Below, in pieces: positions 1-6,762 of a DNA stretch of 21,744 nt (positions are counted from its first letter, which is position 1; every line of letters begins with the position of its first letter). A program made the position numbers and the translations under genes. Origin of the DNA: Actinomycetes bacterium (GTDB lineage: Bacteria; Actinomycetota; Actinomycetes; Actinomycetales; Microbacteriaceae). Location of the stretch: assembly GCA_023432005.1 (NCBI GenBank), contig JAEYVF010000145.1:1-21744 (forward strand). The letters are read 5' to 3'. Below the pieces are notes generated by a model that was not told the DNA's origin, ran no database searches, and was given only the letters and a program-made list of their open reading frames with translations.

Positions 1-301
1 TCCGCCACCCGACGACGAGCCGCCGCTCGAGGTCACCACCCGCGCCGCAGTGGAGGCGGCCCCCGCTCGGGTCGCGCCGTCGAAGCCCGCAGCGAAGCCC
101 ACGCGCGAGCGGGTCTCGAGCAACCCCAACCGGACCGGCCGCTACGGCGAGGCCGTCGTGAGGGAGGTGCTCAAGGCGAGCTTCATCGAGGAGGAGCAGC
201 TCAACCCGCGCGACCGCCCCGTGCGGCTCGTCGAGGAGCCCGCTCCCGAGCCGGCCACGGCATCCGTGCCCGACGTCGCCGAACCCGACGGCGAGGCATA
301 G
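1..301 (+). CDS. dnaX: DNA polymerase III subunit gamma/tau, C-terminal end (partial)
   Basis: The frame is open from the left edge and ends with TAG at 299-301. About 50 residues of Pro/Ala/Glu-rich linker lead to a conserved tail reading RYGEAVVREVLKASFIEEE, which resembles the end of actinobacterial DnaX. This subunit of the replicative clamp loader hydrolyses ATP and ties the polymerase to the helicase. The ATPase domains lie outside the window. The stop is 3 nt before the recR GTG, so the two genes are very likely cotranscribed. In many bacteria the nucleoid protein gene ybaB lies between dnaX and recR; it is absent here. The call rests on the tail motif plus the recR neighbour. Confidence 0.85.
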   Translation, partial: PPPDDEPPLEVTTRAAVEAAPARVAPSKPAAKPTRERVSSNPNRTGRYGEAVVREVLKASFIEEEQLNPRDRPVRLVEEPAPEPATASVPDVAEPDGEA

Positions 302-304
302 CCC

Positions 305-901
305 GTGTACGAAGGCATCGTCCAGGACCTCATCGACGAGCTCGGCAAGCTCCCCGGCATCGGTCCGAAGTCCGCGCAGCGCATCGCGTTCCACATCCTG
401 CAGACCGAGAGCTTCGACACCACCCGGCTGGCCGAGATCCTCACCGTCGTGCGCGAGAAGGTCAGGTTCTGCCAGATCTGCGGCAACGTCTCCGAGCAGG
501 ACACCTGCGCGATCTGCCGCGACCCGCGCCGCAACGCCGCCGTCATCTGCGTCGTCGAGGAGGCGAAGGATGTCGTCGCGATCGAGCGCACGCGCGAGTT
601 CCGCGGTCTCTACCACGTGCTCGGCGGCGCGATCAGCCCGATCGACGGCATCGGCCCCGACGAGCTCCGCATCCCGCAGCTGCTCAAGCGTCTCGCCTCC
701 ACCGAGGTCACCGAGGTCATCATCGCGACCGACCCCAACCTCGAGGGCGAGGCGACCGCCACGTATCTCACGCGCCTGCTCGTGCAGCCCGGGCTCACGG
801 TCTCGCGCCTCGCATCCGGCCTGCCGGTCGGTGGAGACCTGGAGTACGCCGACGAGGTCACGCTCGGGCGTGCCTTCGAGGGGCGGCGCGTCGTCGACTA
901 G
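305..901 (+). CDS. recR: Recombination mediator protein RecR
   Basis: RecR acts with RecO (and RecF) to load RecA on gapped DNA during recombinational repair. The 198-aa length is normal for the family. The N-terminal helix-hairpin-helix reads LGKLPGIGPKSAQRIAFH (residues 13-30). A four-cysteine zinc finger uses C56, C59, C68 and C71, and a Toprim domain begins at VICVVEEAKDV (about 80-90). The start is GTG at 305, the position that gives the conserved MYEGIVQDLI N-terminus. The Shine-Dalgarno is weak, and the 3-nt gap to dnaX suggests translational coupling. No key residue looks lost. Confidence 0.97.
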   Translation: MYEGIVQDLIDELGKLPGIGPKSAQRIAFHILQTESFDTTRLAEILTVVREKVRFCQICGNVSEQDTCAICRDPRRNAAVICVVEEAKDVVAIERTREFRGLYHVLGGAISPIDGIGPDELRIPQLLKRLASTEVTEVIIATDPNLEGEATATYLTRLLVQPGLTVSRLASGLPVGGDLEYADEVTLGRAFEGRRVVD

Positions 902-925
902 CGCCGTCGACCTCCGGGAGGTCGC

Positions 926-1210
926 ATGGATGTCGCCACCGTCATCGGGCTCGTCGCGGGGGCGGGCACCACGTTCGCCGCACTGCCCGATCTCATCACG
1001 ATGCTGAGACGGCGCTCGAGCCGGGGTATGAACCCGCGCATGGCGGCGATCACGGGGAGCTTTCAGATCCTCTGGGTCGTCTACGGCGCGCTCATCGCGT
1101 CGACCTCGGTGGTGCTGTGGAACCTCGTCGCGATCATCGTGAACGCGTTCACGGTCGTGGCGTTCGTCGTCTTCCGGCGGCGCGCACGGAGGGCATCCGC
1201 GGCTCGATAG
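926..1210 (+). CDS. SemiSWEET-like PQ-loop small membrane transporter
   Basis: This 94-aa protein has three predicted membrane helices (about residues 4-22, 38-60 and 63-84) and a basic C-terminus. The first helix ends in a PQ-loop-like LPDLITML, with PD in place of the usual PQ. Size, three-helix layout and loop position fit the SemiSWEET/MtN3 family, half-transporters that dimerise and carry sugars in characterised members; the substrate here is unknown. A GGGAGG Shine-Dalgarno at 916-921 sits 4 nt before the ATG. The gene lies 24 nt after recR and just ahead of lysC, and its TAG stop overlaps a possible lysC -10 box. A link to lysine or repair metabolism is not evident. Confidence 0.72.
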   Translation: MDVATVIGLVAGAGTTFAALPDLITMLRRRSSRGMNPRMAAITGSFQILWVVYGALIASTSVVLWNLVAIIVNAFTVVAFVVFRRRARRASAAR

Positions 1211-1237
1211 GATTTCCTTCGTTCCCCACCCCAGGAG
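1208..1237 (+). promoter_or_regulatory. Possible lysC promoter -10 box and Shine-Dalgarno
   Basis: TAGGAT at 1208-1213 fits the actinobacterial -10 pattern TANNNT and overlaps the stop codon of the preceding gene. AGGAG at 1233-1237 is a good Shine-Dalgarno 9 nt before the GTG at 1247. I see no convincing -35 element. lysC may therefore have its own promoter as well as readthrough from dnaX-recR. Confidence 0.4.
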
Positions 1238-1246
1238 TCGCTTCCC

Positions 1247-2512
1247 GTGTCCCTCATCGTCCAGAAGTTCGGCGGTTCGAGCGTCGCCGACGCCGAGAGC
1301 ATCAAGCGGGTCGCGAAGCGCATCGTCGAGACCCGCAAAGCCGGCAACGAGGTGGTCGTGGCGGTCTCCGCGATGGGCGACACGACCGACGAGCTCATCG
1401 ACCTCGCCCACCAGGTCTCGCCCATCCCCGACGCGCGCGAGATGGACATGCTGCTCACGACGGGCGAGCGCATCTCGATGGCGCTCCTCGCGATGGCGAT
1501 CCGCGACATGGGTTACGAGGCGCGTTCCTACACCGGCAGCCAGGCGGGCATGATCACGGATGCGCAGCACGGCGCCGCGCGCATCGTCGACGTCACCCCG
1601 GGCCGCGTGCGCGAGGCGCTCGACGAGGGCGCGATCGCGATCGTCGCCGGCTTCCAGGGCTTCAACCGCGACAGCCGCGACATCACGACGCTCGGCCGCG
1701 GCGGCTCCGACACGACCGCCGTCGCCCTCGCAGCCGCGCTCGGCGCGGATGTCTGCGAGATCTACACCGACGTCGACGGTGTCTTCACCGCTGATCCGCG
1801 GGTCGTGCCGAAGGCGCACAAGCTCGAGCGCGTCACGAGCGAGGAGATGCTCGAGCTCGCCGCGGCGGGTGCGAAGGTCCTGTACATCCGGGCGGTCGAG
1901 TACGCGCGCCGGCACGGCGTGACGCTTCACGTGCGCTCGTCGTTCAACAACAACGAAGGCACCTGGGTCGTGAACCAGGGAGAGGGAGGAACCGTGGAAG
2001 AGCCCATCATCACGGGTGTCGCGGGCGACCTCAGCGAGGCGAAGATCACGGTCGTGGGCGTCCCCGACGTGCCCGGCAAGGCCGCCGAGATCTTCACGAT
2101 CGTCGCGAAGACGGGCGCCAACATCGACATGATCGTGCAGAACGTGTCGGCGGCCTCGACGGGTCTCACCGACATCTCGTTCACGCTGCCGAAGGCGGAG
2201 GGCGAGAAGGTGCTCACGTCGCTGCGCGCCGAGCAGGCCGAGGCGGGCTTCGCCTCCCTCCAGTACGACGACCAGATCGGCAAGCTCGCCGTGGTCGGCG
2301 CCGGCATGCGCACGAGCTCGGGCGTCTCCGCTCAGCTGTTCCGCGCCCTGTCGGACGCGGGGATCAACATCGAGATGATCTCGACGTCCGAGATCCGCAT
2401 CTCGGTCGTCACGCGCGCCGACACGCTCCCCGACGCCATGCGCGTCGTGCACACCGCGTTCGGCCTGGACGGCGACGCCGACGCCGTGGTCTACGCAGGA
2501 ACCGGGCGCTGA
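1247..2512 (+). CDS. lysC: Aspartate kinase, alpha subunit (full length)
   Basis: LysC phosphorylates L-aspartate with ATP, the first step towards lysine, threonine, methionine and diaminopimelate for peptidoglycan. The protein is 421 aa. The kinase domain starts with KFGGSSVA (7-14), followed by AVSAMGDTTDELI (39-51) and TTLGRGGSDTTA. Two ACT domains at the C-terminus (about 260-421) bind the feedback effectors. The numbering lines up with Corynebacterium glutamicum LysC as I remember it: G277, A279, Q298, S301 and T308 are all present, whereas T311 is a serine here. The GTG start is preceded by AGGAG. An internal start for a beta subunit is listed separately. The stop codon lies inside the first terminator hairpin. 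Confidence 0.97.
   Translation: MSLIVQKFGGSSVADAESIKRVAKRIVETRKAGNEVVVAVSAMGDTTDELIDLAHQVSPIPDAREMDMLLTTGERISMALLAMAIRDMGYEARSYTGSQAGMITDAQHGAARIVDVTPGRVREALDEGAIAIVAGFQGFNRDSRDITTLGRGGSDTTAVALAAALGADVCEIYTDVDGVFTADPRVVPKAHKLERVTSEEMLELAAAGAKVLYIRAVEYARRHGVTLHVRSSFNNNEGTWVVNQGEGGTVEEPIITGVAGDLSEAKITVVGVPDVPGKAAEIFTIVAKTGANIDMIVQNVSAASTGLTDISFTLPKAEGEKVLTSLRAEQAEAGFASLQYDDQIGKLAVVGAGMRTSSGVSAQLFRALSDAGINIEMISTSEIRISVVTRADTLPDAMRVVHTAFGLDGDADAVVYAGTGR
1994..2512 (+). CDS. lysC: Aspartate kinase beta subunit from an internal in-frame start
   Basis: A strong Shine-Dalgarno, AGGGAGGA at 1983-1990, lies 3 nt before an in-frame GTG at 1994 (codon 250 of lysC). Translation from it gives a 172-aa protein holding only the two ACT regulatory domains. 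This matches the beta subunit of the alpha2beta2 aspartokinases of B. subtilis and C. glutamicum, which is made from an internal start in lysC at the same place. The SD sequence encodes GEGG, a spot where the protein itself needs little conservation. The 3-nt spacing, counted from the end of the 8-base motif, is short but workable. Product formation is inferred. Confidence 0.75.
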   Translation: MEEPIITGVAGDLSEAKITVVGVPDVPGKAAEIFTIVAKTGANIDMIVQNVSAASTGLTDISFTLPKAEGEKVLTSLRAEQAEAGFASLQYDDQIGKLAVVGAGMRTSSGVSAQLFRALSDAGINIEMISTSEIRISVVTRADTLPDAMRVVHTAFGLDGDADAVVYAGTGR

Positions 2513-2550
2513 GGGCGAAGGCCATTTCTGGCCTTCGCGCGCCCGGTTCC
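2498..2550. terminator. Terminator-type hairpin overlapping the lysC stop codon
   Basis: A perfect 12-bp outer stem pairs 2498-2509 with 2539-2550. After a 5-nt bulge (2510-2514) there is a perfect 10-bp inner stem, 2515-2524 with 2529-2538, closed by a TTTC loop. The lysC TGA (2510-2512) is in the bulge. There is no T tract, which is common for actinobacterial terminators. It lies between convergent genes and could act in both directions. Confidence 0.65.
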
Positions 2551-2621
2551 CGACGCCGTCTCGGCGTCGGTGGGCGCTGAGGGCGAAGGCCATTTCTGGC
2601 GTTCGCGCGCCCGGTTCCCGA
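2504..2621. repeat. Two 50-bp direct repeats with a hairpin between them
   Basis: Bases 2504-2553 and 2572-2621 are identical except for one position (C at 2533, G at 2601), giving a 68-bp period. Each copy is palindromic. The mismatch breaks one inner-stem pair in the second copy, whose outer stem also shrinks to 6 bp (2572-2577 with 2607-2612). Between the copies, 2551-2558 pairs with 2562-2569 (8 bp, TCT loop). The result is three hairpins in a row between convergent genes. The first copy contains the last codons and the stop of lysC, so the second copy looks like a duplication of the lysC 3' end. Confidence 0.85.
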
Positions 2622-2622
2622 A

Positions 2623-2889
2623 TCAGACCCGCTGACGCGGCTTGTCGTCGTTACGGCCCTGGATCCAGCGGTTGCGCGTGCCGTTGTTCTCGCCGACCTT
2701 GACGTCCTCGCCCACCAGGTTGGAGACCACGACCTCGGTCTCCTTCTCGAAGGAGTGGCTCTTGTCGGTATTGCGGTACGCCATCCAGACGGCCCAGTAG
2801 AACGCGGATGCGCCGACGGGTCCGGCGGCGAGCAGCCAGCCCGGCCAGTCGCTCTCGGCGATGATGATCGCAGTGGTGAGTTCCAGCAT
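2623..2889 (-). CDS. Small membrane protein (88 aa), last gene of the SPFH/zinc-ribbon cassette
   Basis: The protein starts MLELTTAIII, has a hydrophobic stretch at about residues 14-37 (WPGWLLAAGPVGASAFYWAV) and ends in a charged, probably cytoplasmic tail of about 50 residues rich in Asn, Lys and Arg. It begins 8 nt after the zinc-ribbon gene, with a G-rich ribosome site (GGGGGCGGG) directly upstream, so it belongs to the same transcript. I do not recognise the family. By position it could fill the role of YdjH in the B. subtilis ydjFGHI operon, but it is much shorter and I see no clear homology. Its stop lies 2 bp from the repeat block. Confidence 0.75.
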   Translation of the reverse strand: MLELTTAIIIAESDWPGWLLAAGPVGASAFYWAVWMAYRNTDKSHSFEKETEVVVSNLVGEDVKVGENNGTRNRWIQGRNDDKPRQRV

Positions 2890-2897
2890 CCCGCCCC

Positions 2898-4202
2898 CTA
2901 GAAGTTCCAGACGATCCACACGGCGATGCCCTCGAGCACGGTGCCGATGGTGAGGGCCACGAGCAGGAGCTTCGGCACGCTCACCGGGATGCTGCCCATC
3001 GTCTCGCCGGTGCGCCCGTTGACGGCGATGTAGTGCAGGAACTCGCTGCCGTCCGACTTCTTCTCGTAGTACGAGTAGAGCCACACCGGAAGCAGCACCG
3101 ACACCCAGCGCGTGCCCTTGAGCTCGAGCGACTCGCTCTCCCAGCGGATGCCGCGGTCGTAGTTCGTCGCGTCGGTCGCCTTCTGGCGGGCGATGCTGAG
3201 CATCTGGTGCTGCGCGACGGGCATGACGGCGTCGACGTCGAGGTCGCGCTTCTCGGACGTGTAGCTGCCCATGTAGTTCGCGTCGTAGGTGACCGAGTTC
3301 TTGGTGTCGAACGGCAGGATCGTGTTGATGACGTTGTTGGTGTTGCGCTTCGTGTTGTGATCGGCGCGCGCCGACGACGACTCGATCGTGAGGTCGTCGA
3401 CGGTGAAGTCGAAGCTGCGGCCGACGCGGTAGACGTCGGCGTCGTAGTACGTGGTCTTGTTGTTGTCCGAGCCGCGCTGATACTGCCGCGTCTTGATCTC
3501 GCCGAAGCCGGCGATGTCGGCGTGCGCGTTGCCGTCGACGAGCAGGTACGGCATGTAGACGCCCACCACGTTCTCGGGCGTGAAGTGCTCCTTGAACTTC
3601 TTGAGCGCGAACATGCGGCGCTTGTTCGCGAACTTCCGCACCTGCTCGACCGCCTGCTCGTGCGTGAGGCGGAACGGGAGCACGGCATCCGGCACGGCGC
3701 CGTTCGGGATCTGCGTCTGCTGCGACAGCGTCTGGCGGCACCAGTGGCACCGCGCCTGCAGCTGGCTCTCGGTGTTGATGACGACCTCGGCGCCGCAGCC
3801 CTGGCACTTGAGCGTGACGATGTTCGACGCGTCGCGGTCGATGTCGCCGACGCCGGTCGTCACGACGGTGCCCTGGAGCTGCTCGATGGGAGAGTCGAAC
3901 CCGATGCTCTGCATGAAGTTCGCGGCCACCCACTCGTAGCGGCAGAACGAGCACCGCAGGTGGTCGCTGCCGGGCACGGGGCCGATCTCGGCCGATCCGC
4001 ACCGCGGGCACTTGGTGAGGCCGTCGCCCTTCGCGTTCGACGTGGCGATCGGGCCGTCGTCGGCGAGGGCCTCGGCGAGCGCGGGCGGCACCGCGGGTGC
4101 CGAGGGCCCAGCGGATGCCGGGCTCGCCGCGGGCGCAGCGGCCTGCGCCGCCGGGTCGACCGGCGGCACAGGCGGCTGAGGTGTGGTGGGGGAGTCGCTC
4201 AT
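2898..4202 (-). CDS. TFIIB-type double zinc-ribbon membrane protein (YdjG-like)
   Basis: This 434-aa protein begins with about 60 residues of Pro/Ala-rich, likely disordered sequence. Two zinc ribbons follow: C65/C68 with C84/C87 and C133/C136 with C152/C155. A long soluble domain comes next, and one or more hydrophobic segments lie at the C-terminus (about 407-434). The order of zinc ribbon, soluble region and C-terminal anchor, and the neighbouring SPFH gene, match B. subtilis YdjG. YdjG works with YdjH and YdjI to bring the phage-shock protein PspA to the membrane. The ATG is 16 nt after the SPFH stop, with a weak AAGG site. Function in this organism is inferred from context and no enzymatic motif is visible. 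Confidence 0.82.
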   Translation of the reverse strand: MSDSPTTPQPPVPPVDPAAQAAAPAASPASAGPSAPAVPPALAEALADDGPIATSNAKGDGLTKCPRCGSAEIGPVPGSDHLRCSFCRYEWVAANFMQSIGFDSPIEQLQGTVVTTGVGDIDRDASNIVTLKCQGCGAEVVINTESQLQARCHWCRQTLSQQTQIPNGAVPDAVLPFRLTHEQAVEQVRKFANKRRMFALKKFKEHFTPENVVGVYMPYLLVDGNAHADIAGFGEIKTRQYQRGSDNNKTTYYDADVYRVGRSFDFTVDDLTIESSSARADHNTKRNTNNVINTILPFDTKNSVTYDANYMGSYTSEKRDLDVDAVMPVAQHQMLSIARQKATDATNYDRGIRWESESLELKGTRWVSVLLPVWLYSYYEKKSDGSEFLHYIAVNGRTGETMGSIPVSVPKLLLVALTIGTVLEGIAVWIVWNF

Positions 4203-4218
4203 CGCCTTGGGGGTGCTC

Positions 4219-5382
4219 TCAGCCGCCGAGGACCTTCGCCTTGAGGGCGTCGTAGTCCTCCTGCGTGATGAGGCCCGCGTCGAGCATCTGCTTGGCCTGC
4301 GTGAGCTTCGCCACCGGGTCGTCGGCCGCCGGCGCCGAGGCCGCGGGGGCGGCTGCGGGGGCGACCGGCTGCTGGAGGCCGGCGAGGCCGCCGAGCGATC
4401 CCGCCGCCATGCCGACGCCGAGGATGCCGGCTCCGCCGCCCTCGGCTCCCGCCGACTCGATGCCCTGCGCGACCGAGGCCTGCAGGTTCGAGTTGCCCCG
4501 CGCTCCCGAGAGGGCGTCGGCGCGCTTGACCTTCGACAGCAGCTCGGTCGTGTCGGCGTCGTACTCGATCGAGACGATCGCGGTCGACACGATCTCGAGG
4601 CCGCGGTTGGCCTTCCAGTCGTAGCCCTCCTCGACGGCCTCGGCGAGGCTCTTCGCGAACCCGAGCGAGTCGGACTGGATCTGCGTGATGCGCGAGCGGC
4701 TCGGGTCGTTGGTGTACTTCGAGAACGCAGGCGCGAGCGCCGAGACCACCTCGTTGAACAGCTGCGTCGCCGCGTCGTTGTTCATGTCGGTGAAGTCGAA
4801 CACCTGGGCACCCGTGAGGTAGGTGGCGGGCACGAAGTTCTTGACGAAGAGAATCGGGTCGACGATGCGCAGCGTGTAGGAGCCGCGCGTGAGGGCGCCG
4901 ACCTGCGTGCCGAGCCAGGCGTCGTCCCAGTAGATCTCGCTCTGCGTGCCGAAGCGGTTGTTCGGCAGCTCCTTGAGGCTCACGTAGAACGCGTTCTGCT
5001 GCGAGCCCGGGATGCCGCCGCGCTTGAAGCGCTCCCACGTCTGCATGATGAGCGGGCTGAGGAAGCCGTTGCCGGCGAAGATCGACTGGCTGTTGACGTC
5101 GTCCGACTGCCAGATGTAGCCGCCGGGCTCGGCGACGAGACCCGTGATCTCGCCGTCCTGCATGGTGATGAGGCCGTAGCCCTCCGGCACGACGATCTTC
5201 GAGCCGTTGGTGATGATGTTCTCGGACCCCTTGGTGTTGGATCCGCGGCCCGCGTTCGTCTCCTGCTTCACGACCGGGAACAGCGCCGCCGTCGGCTGCA
5301 CGTTCGGGAGGGTGTAGAAGTCGATCCACTGGTCGGCGAACATGCCGCCGAGCGCGCCGGTGAATGCCTTGATGAAGCCCAC
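4219..5382 (-). CDS. SPFH domain protein with C-terminal SHOCT domain (YdjI-like)
   Basis: This 387-aa protein has an SPFH (stomatin/flotillin-like) domain over about residues 55-290, of the type annotated as 'virion core protein' (COG4260) and found in B. subtilis YdjI. A Gly/Ala/Pro-rich linker (about 305-353) leads to a SHOCT domain at 354-387 (KLTQAKQMLDAGLITQEDYD), a short helical domain linked to oligomerisation. There is no transmembrane segment, so it is probably a peripheral membrane scaffold. The start is GTG at 5382, with a good AAGGAG (5389-5394) 6 nt upstream. It is the first gene of a three-gene transcript with the zinc-ribbon and 88-aa proteins. YdjI recruits PspA in Bacillus; no pspA lies in this window. 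Confidence 0.88.
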   Translation of the reverse strand: MGFIKAFTGALGGMFADQWIDFYTLPNVQPTAALFPVVKQETNAGRGSNTKGSENIITNGSKIVVPEGYGLITMQDGEITGLVAEPGGYIWQSDDVNSQSIFAGNGFLSPLIMQTWERFKRGGIPGSQQNAFYVSLKELPNNRFGTQSEIYWDDAWLGTQVGALTRGSYTLRIVDPILFVKNFVPATYLTGAQVFDFTDMNNDAATQLFNEVVSALAPAFSKYTNDPSRSRITQIQSDSLGFAKSLAEAVEEGYDWKANRGLEIVSTAIVSIEYDADTTELLSKVKRADALSGARGNSNLQASVAQGIESAGAEGGGAGILGVGMAAGSLGGLAGLQQPVAPAAAPAASAPAADDPVAKLTQAKQMLDAGLITQEDYDALKAKVLGG

Positions 5383-5410
5383 GAGTCACTCCTTCGGGTG
5401 TGTTGACGTC

Positions 5411-5416
5411 AGAGTA
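5411..5416 (-). promoter_or_regulatory. Possible -10 box for the SPFH cassette
   Basis: Read on the minus strand, TACTCT at 5416-5411 fits TANNNT and would start transcription shortly before the AAGGAG site of the SPFH gene. No clear -35 was found. The region 5383-5517 holds the divergent starts of the SPFH gene and asd and contains no gene. Confidence 0.3.
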
Positions 5417-5505
5417 TCGCTCGCGGAGGCTCGGCGCCCTCCCGCGGTGGCCGTATGTCGTCGTGCGCTGGCCGTCCTCCGACGGAAACGCGAGGGGAGC
5501 GCCGG

Positions 5506-5521
5506 TACGATGACCCGGTGA
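5506..5521 (+). promoter_or_regulatory. asd -10 box, probable leaderless start, overlapping a three-codon ORF
   Basis: TACGAT at 5506-5511 lies 6 nt before the asd GTG (5518), the spacing expected of a leaderless actinobacterial transcript. The same bases also contain ATG ACC CGG TGA (5510-5521), whose TGA overlaps the asd GTG; a GAGGGGAG sequence sits about 10 nt before that ATG. If transcription instead starts further upstream, this mini-ORF could couple translation into asd. Confidence 0.5.
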
Positions 5522-6582
5522 GCAACAACCAGGGCATCCGTCTCGGCGTCGTGGGCGCCACCGGCCAGGTCGGCGCCGTCGTGCGTCGCCTCCTCGTGGA
5601 GCGCGACTTCCCGATCGCCGAGATCCGCTTCTTCGCATCCGAGCGCAGCGCCGGCACGACGCTCCCATTCAAGGGCGAGGACATCGTGGTCGAGGATGCC
5701 GCGACGGCCGACCCGACGGGGCTCGACGTCGCGATCTTCTCCGCCGGCGCCACCATGTCGCGCGTGCAGGCCCCGCGCTTCGCCGCGGCGGGCGTGCTCG
5801 TGGTCGACAACTCGAGCGCCTGGCGGATGGACCCCGAGGTGCCGCTCGTCGTCTCCGAGGTCAACCCGCACGCGCTCGACGAGGCCGTCAAGGGCATCGT
5901 GGCGAACCCGAACTGCACCACCATGGCGGCGATGCCCGTGCTCAAGGTGCTCGATGCGGAGGCCGACCTTGAGCGCCTCGTGGTGTCGACCTACCAGGCG
6001 GTCTCGGGTGCCGGGCTCGCGGGCGGCGAGGAGCTGCTCGAGCAGGTCACGACCGCGGTCGGCCAGGATGCGATCGGCCTCGTCCACGACGGGCAAGCGG
6101 TCGAGCTGCCCGCGCCCGCCAAGTTCCCGCGCAACATCGCCTTCAACGTCGTGCCGCTCGCGGGCTCGATCGTCGACGACGGTCTCGAGGAGACCGACGA
6201 GGAGAAGAAGCTGCGCAACGAGTCGCGCAAGATCCTCGAGCTCCCCGAGCTCCTCGTCTCGGGCACGTGCGTGCGTGTCCCCGTCTTCACGGGGCACTCG
6301 CTCTCCATCAACGCGACCTTCCGCGAGCCCATCACCCCGCAGCGCGCGCGCGAGCTCCTCGCGGACGCGCCCGGCGTGCAGCTCTCCGAGGTGCCGAACC
6401 CGCTCGAGGCGGCCGGCGCCGACCCGAGCTTCGTGGGCCGCATCCGCCAGGACCAGTCGGTGCCCGATGGCAAGGGCCTCGCGCTCTTCATCTCGAACGA
6501 CAACCTGCGCAAGGGCGCGGCGCTCAACGCCGTTCAGATCGCGGAGCTCGTCGCGGCGCGTCTCGCGGCTGCGACCGCGTAG
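5518..6582 (+). CDS. asd: Aspartate-semialdehyde dehydrogenase
   Basis: Asd reduces aspartyl phosphate, the product of LysC, to aspartate semialdehyde with NADPH. The 354-aa product has the NADP-binding GATGQVG (13-19), the SSAWRMDP motif (99-106), the catalytic cysteine C133 in NPNCTTM, and an active-site histidine H260 in FTGHS. GTG at 5518 was chosen over an upstream ATG at 5455 because translation from it begins only a few residues before the conserved GVVGATG core and because TACGAT lies 6 nt upstream. In many actinobacteria asd directly follows lysC; here a three-gene minus-strand cassette lies between them. A GC-rich 8-bp hairpin follows the stop. Confidence 0.96.
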   Translation: MSNNQGIRLGVVGATGQVGAVVRRLLVERDFPIAEIRFFASERSAGTTLPFKGEDIVVEDAATADPTGLDVAIFSAGATMSRVQAPRFAAAGVLVVDNSSAWRMDPEVPLVVSEVNPHALDEAVKGIVANPNCTTMAAMPVLKVLDAEADLERLVVSTYQAVSGAGLAGGEELLEQVTTAVGQDAIGLVHDGQAVELPAPAKFPRNIAFNVVPLAGSIVDDGLEETDEEKKLRNESRKILELPELLVSGTCVRVPVFTGHSLSINATFREPITPQRARELLADAPGVQLSEVPNPLEAAGADPSFVGRIRQDQSVPDGKGLALFISNDNLRKGAALNAVQIAELVAARLAAATA

Positions 6583-6595
6583 GTCTCGCGGCCTG

Positions 6596-6617
6596 CCCCG
6601 CCGCTGCCCCGGCGGGG
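6596..6617 (+). terminator. GC-rich hairpin after asd
   Basis: An 8-bp stem pairs 6596-6603 (CCCCGCCG) with 6610-6617 (CGGCGGGG) around a 6-nt loop, starting 14 nt after the asd stop. No T tract follows. It is a plausible factor-assisted terminator; in DNA this GC-rich some hairpins arise by chance. Confidence 0.4.
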
Positions 6618-6650
6618 GTCATCGCGGGTCGCGCGGTGCGTGGTGATCGC

Positions 6651-6762
6651 GGGTCGCGGGGGTGCGGGGGCGTTTGCGAGCCGCATGCCCCGCGTGCCGC
6701 CTGGCGGCGGCGCGCTCCCGCCAGTCCCGATGCCAGCGTCTCGCAAACACCCCCGCGACCCC
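6651..6762. repeat. Large inverted repeat in the asd-merR gap
   Basis: GGGTCGCGGGGG (6651-6662) pairs perfectly with 6750-6761, and GTTTGCGAG (6672-6680) pairs with 6740-6748. The left arm has a 9-nt insertion (6663-6671) and the right arm one unpaired base (6749). The 59-bp loop is itself GC-rich. Upstream, ATCGCGGGTCGCG occurs directly repeated at 6621-6633 and 6646-6658. No coding potential is convincing here. Confidence 0.7.

Noticed and set aside
2890..4011. Upstream extension of the 88-aa membrane protein frame
   Set aside because: The extension overlaps the zinc-ribbon gene out of frame and is Arg/His-rich nonsense. The ATG at 2889 with a G-rich site fits better.
3033..4244. 403-aa open frame on the + strand opposite the zinc-ribbon gene
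   Set aside because: Its composition (runs of Val, Arg, Leu, Asp and Glu) is that of an antisense frame of a GC-rich gene, with no motif, and the opposite strand encodes a recognisable protein.
5455..5517. ATG start for asd 21 codons upstream
   Set aside because: The extra residues (SSCAGRPPTETRGERR) do not resemble an Asd N-terminus, and a -10 box points to GTG 5518.
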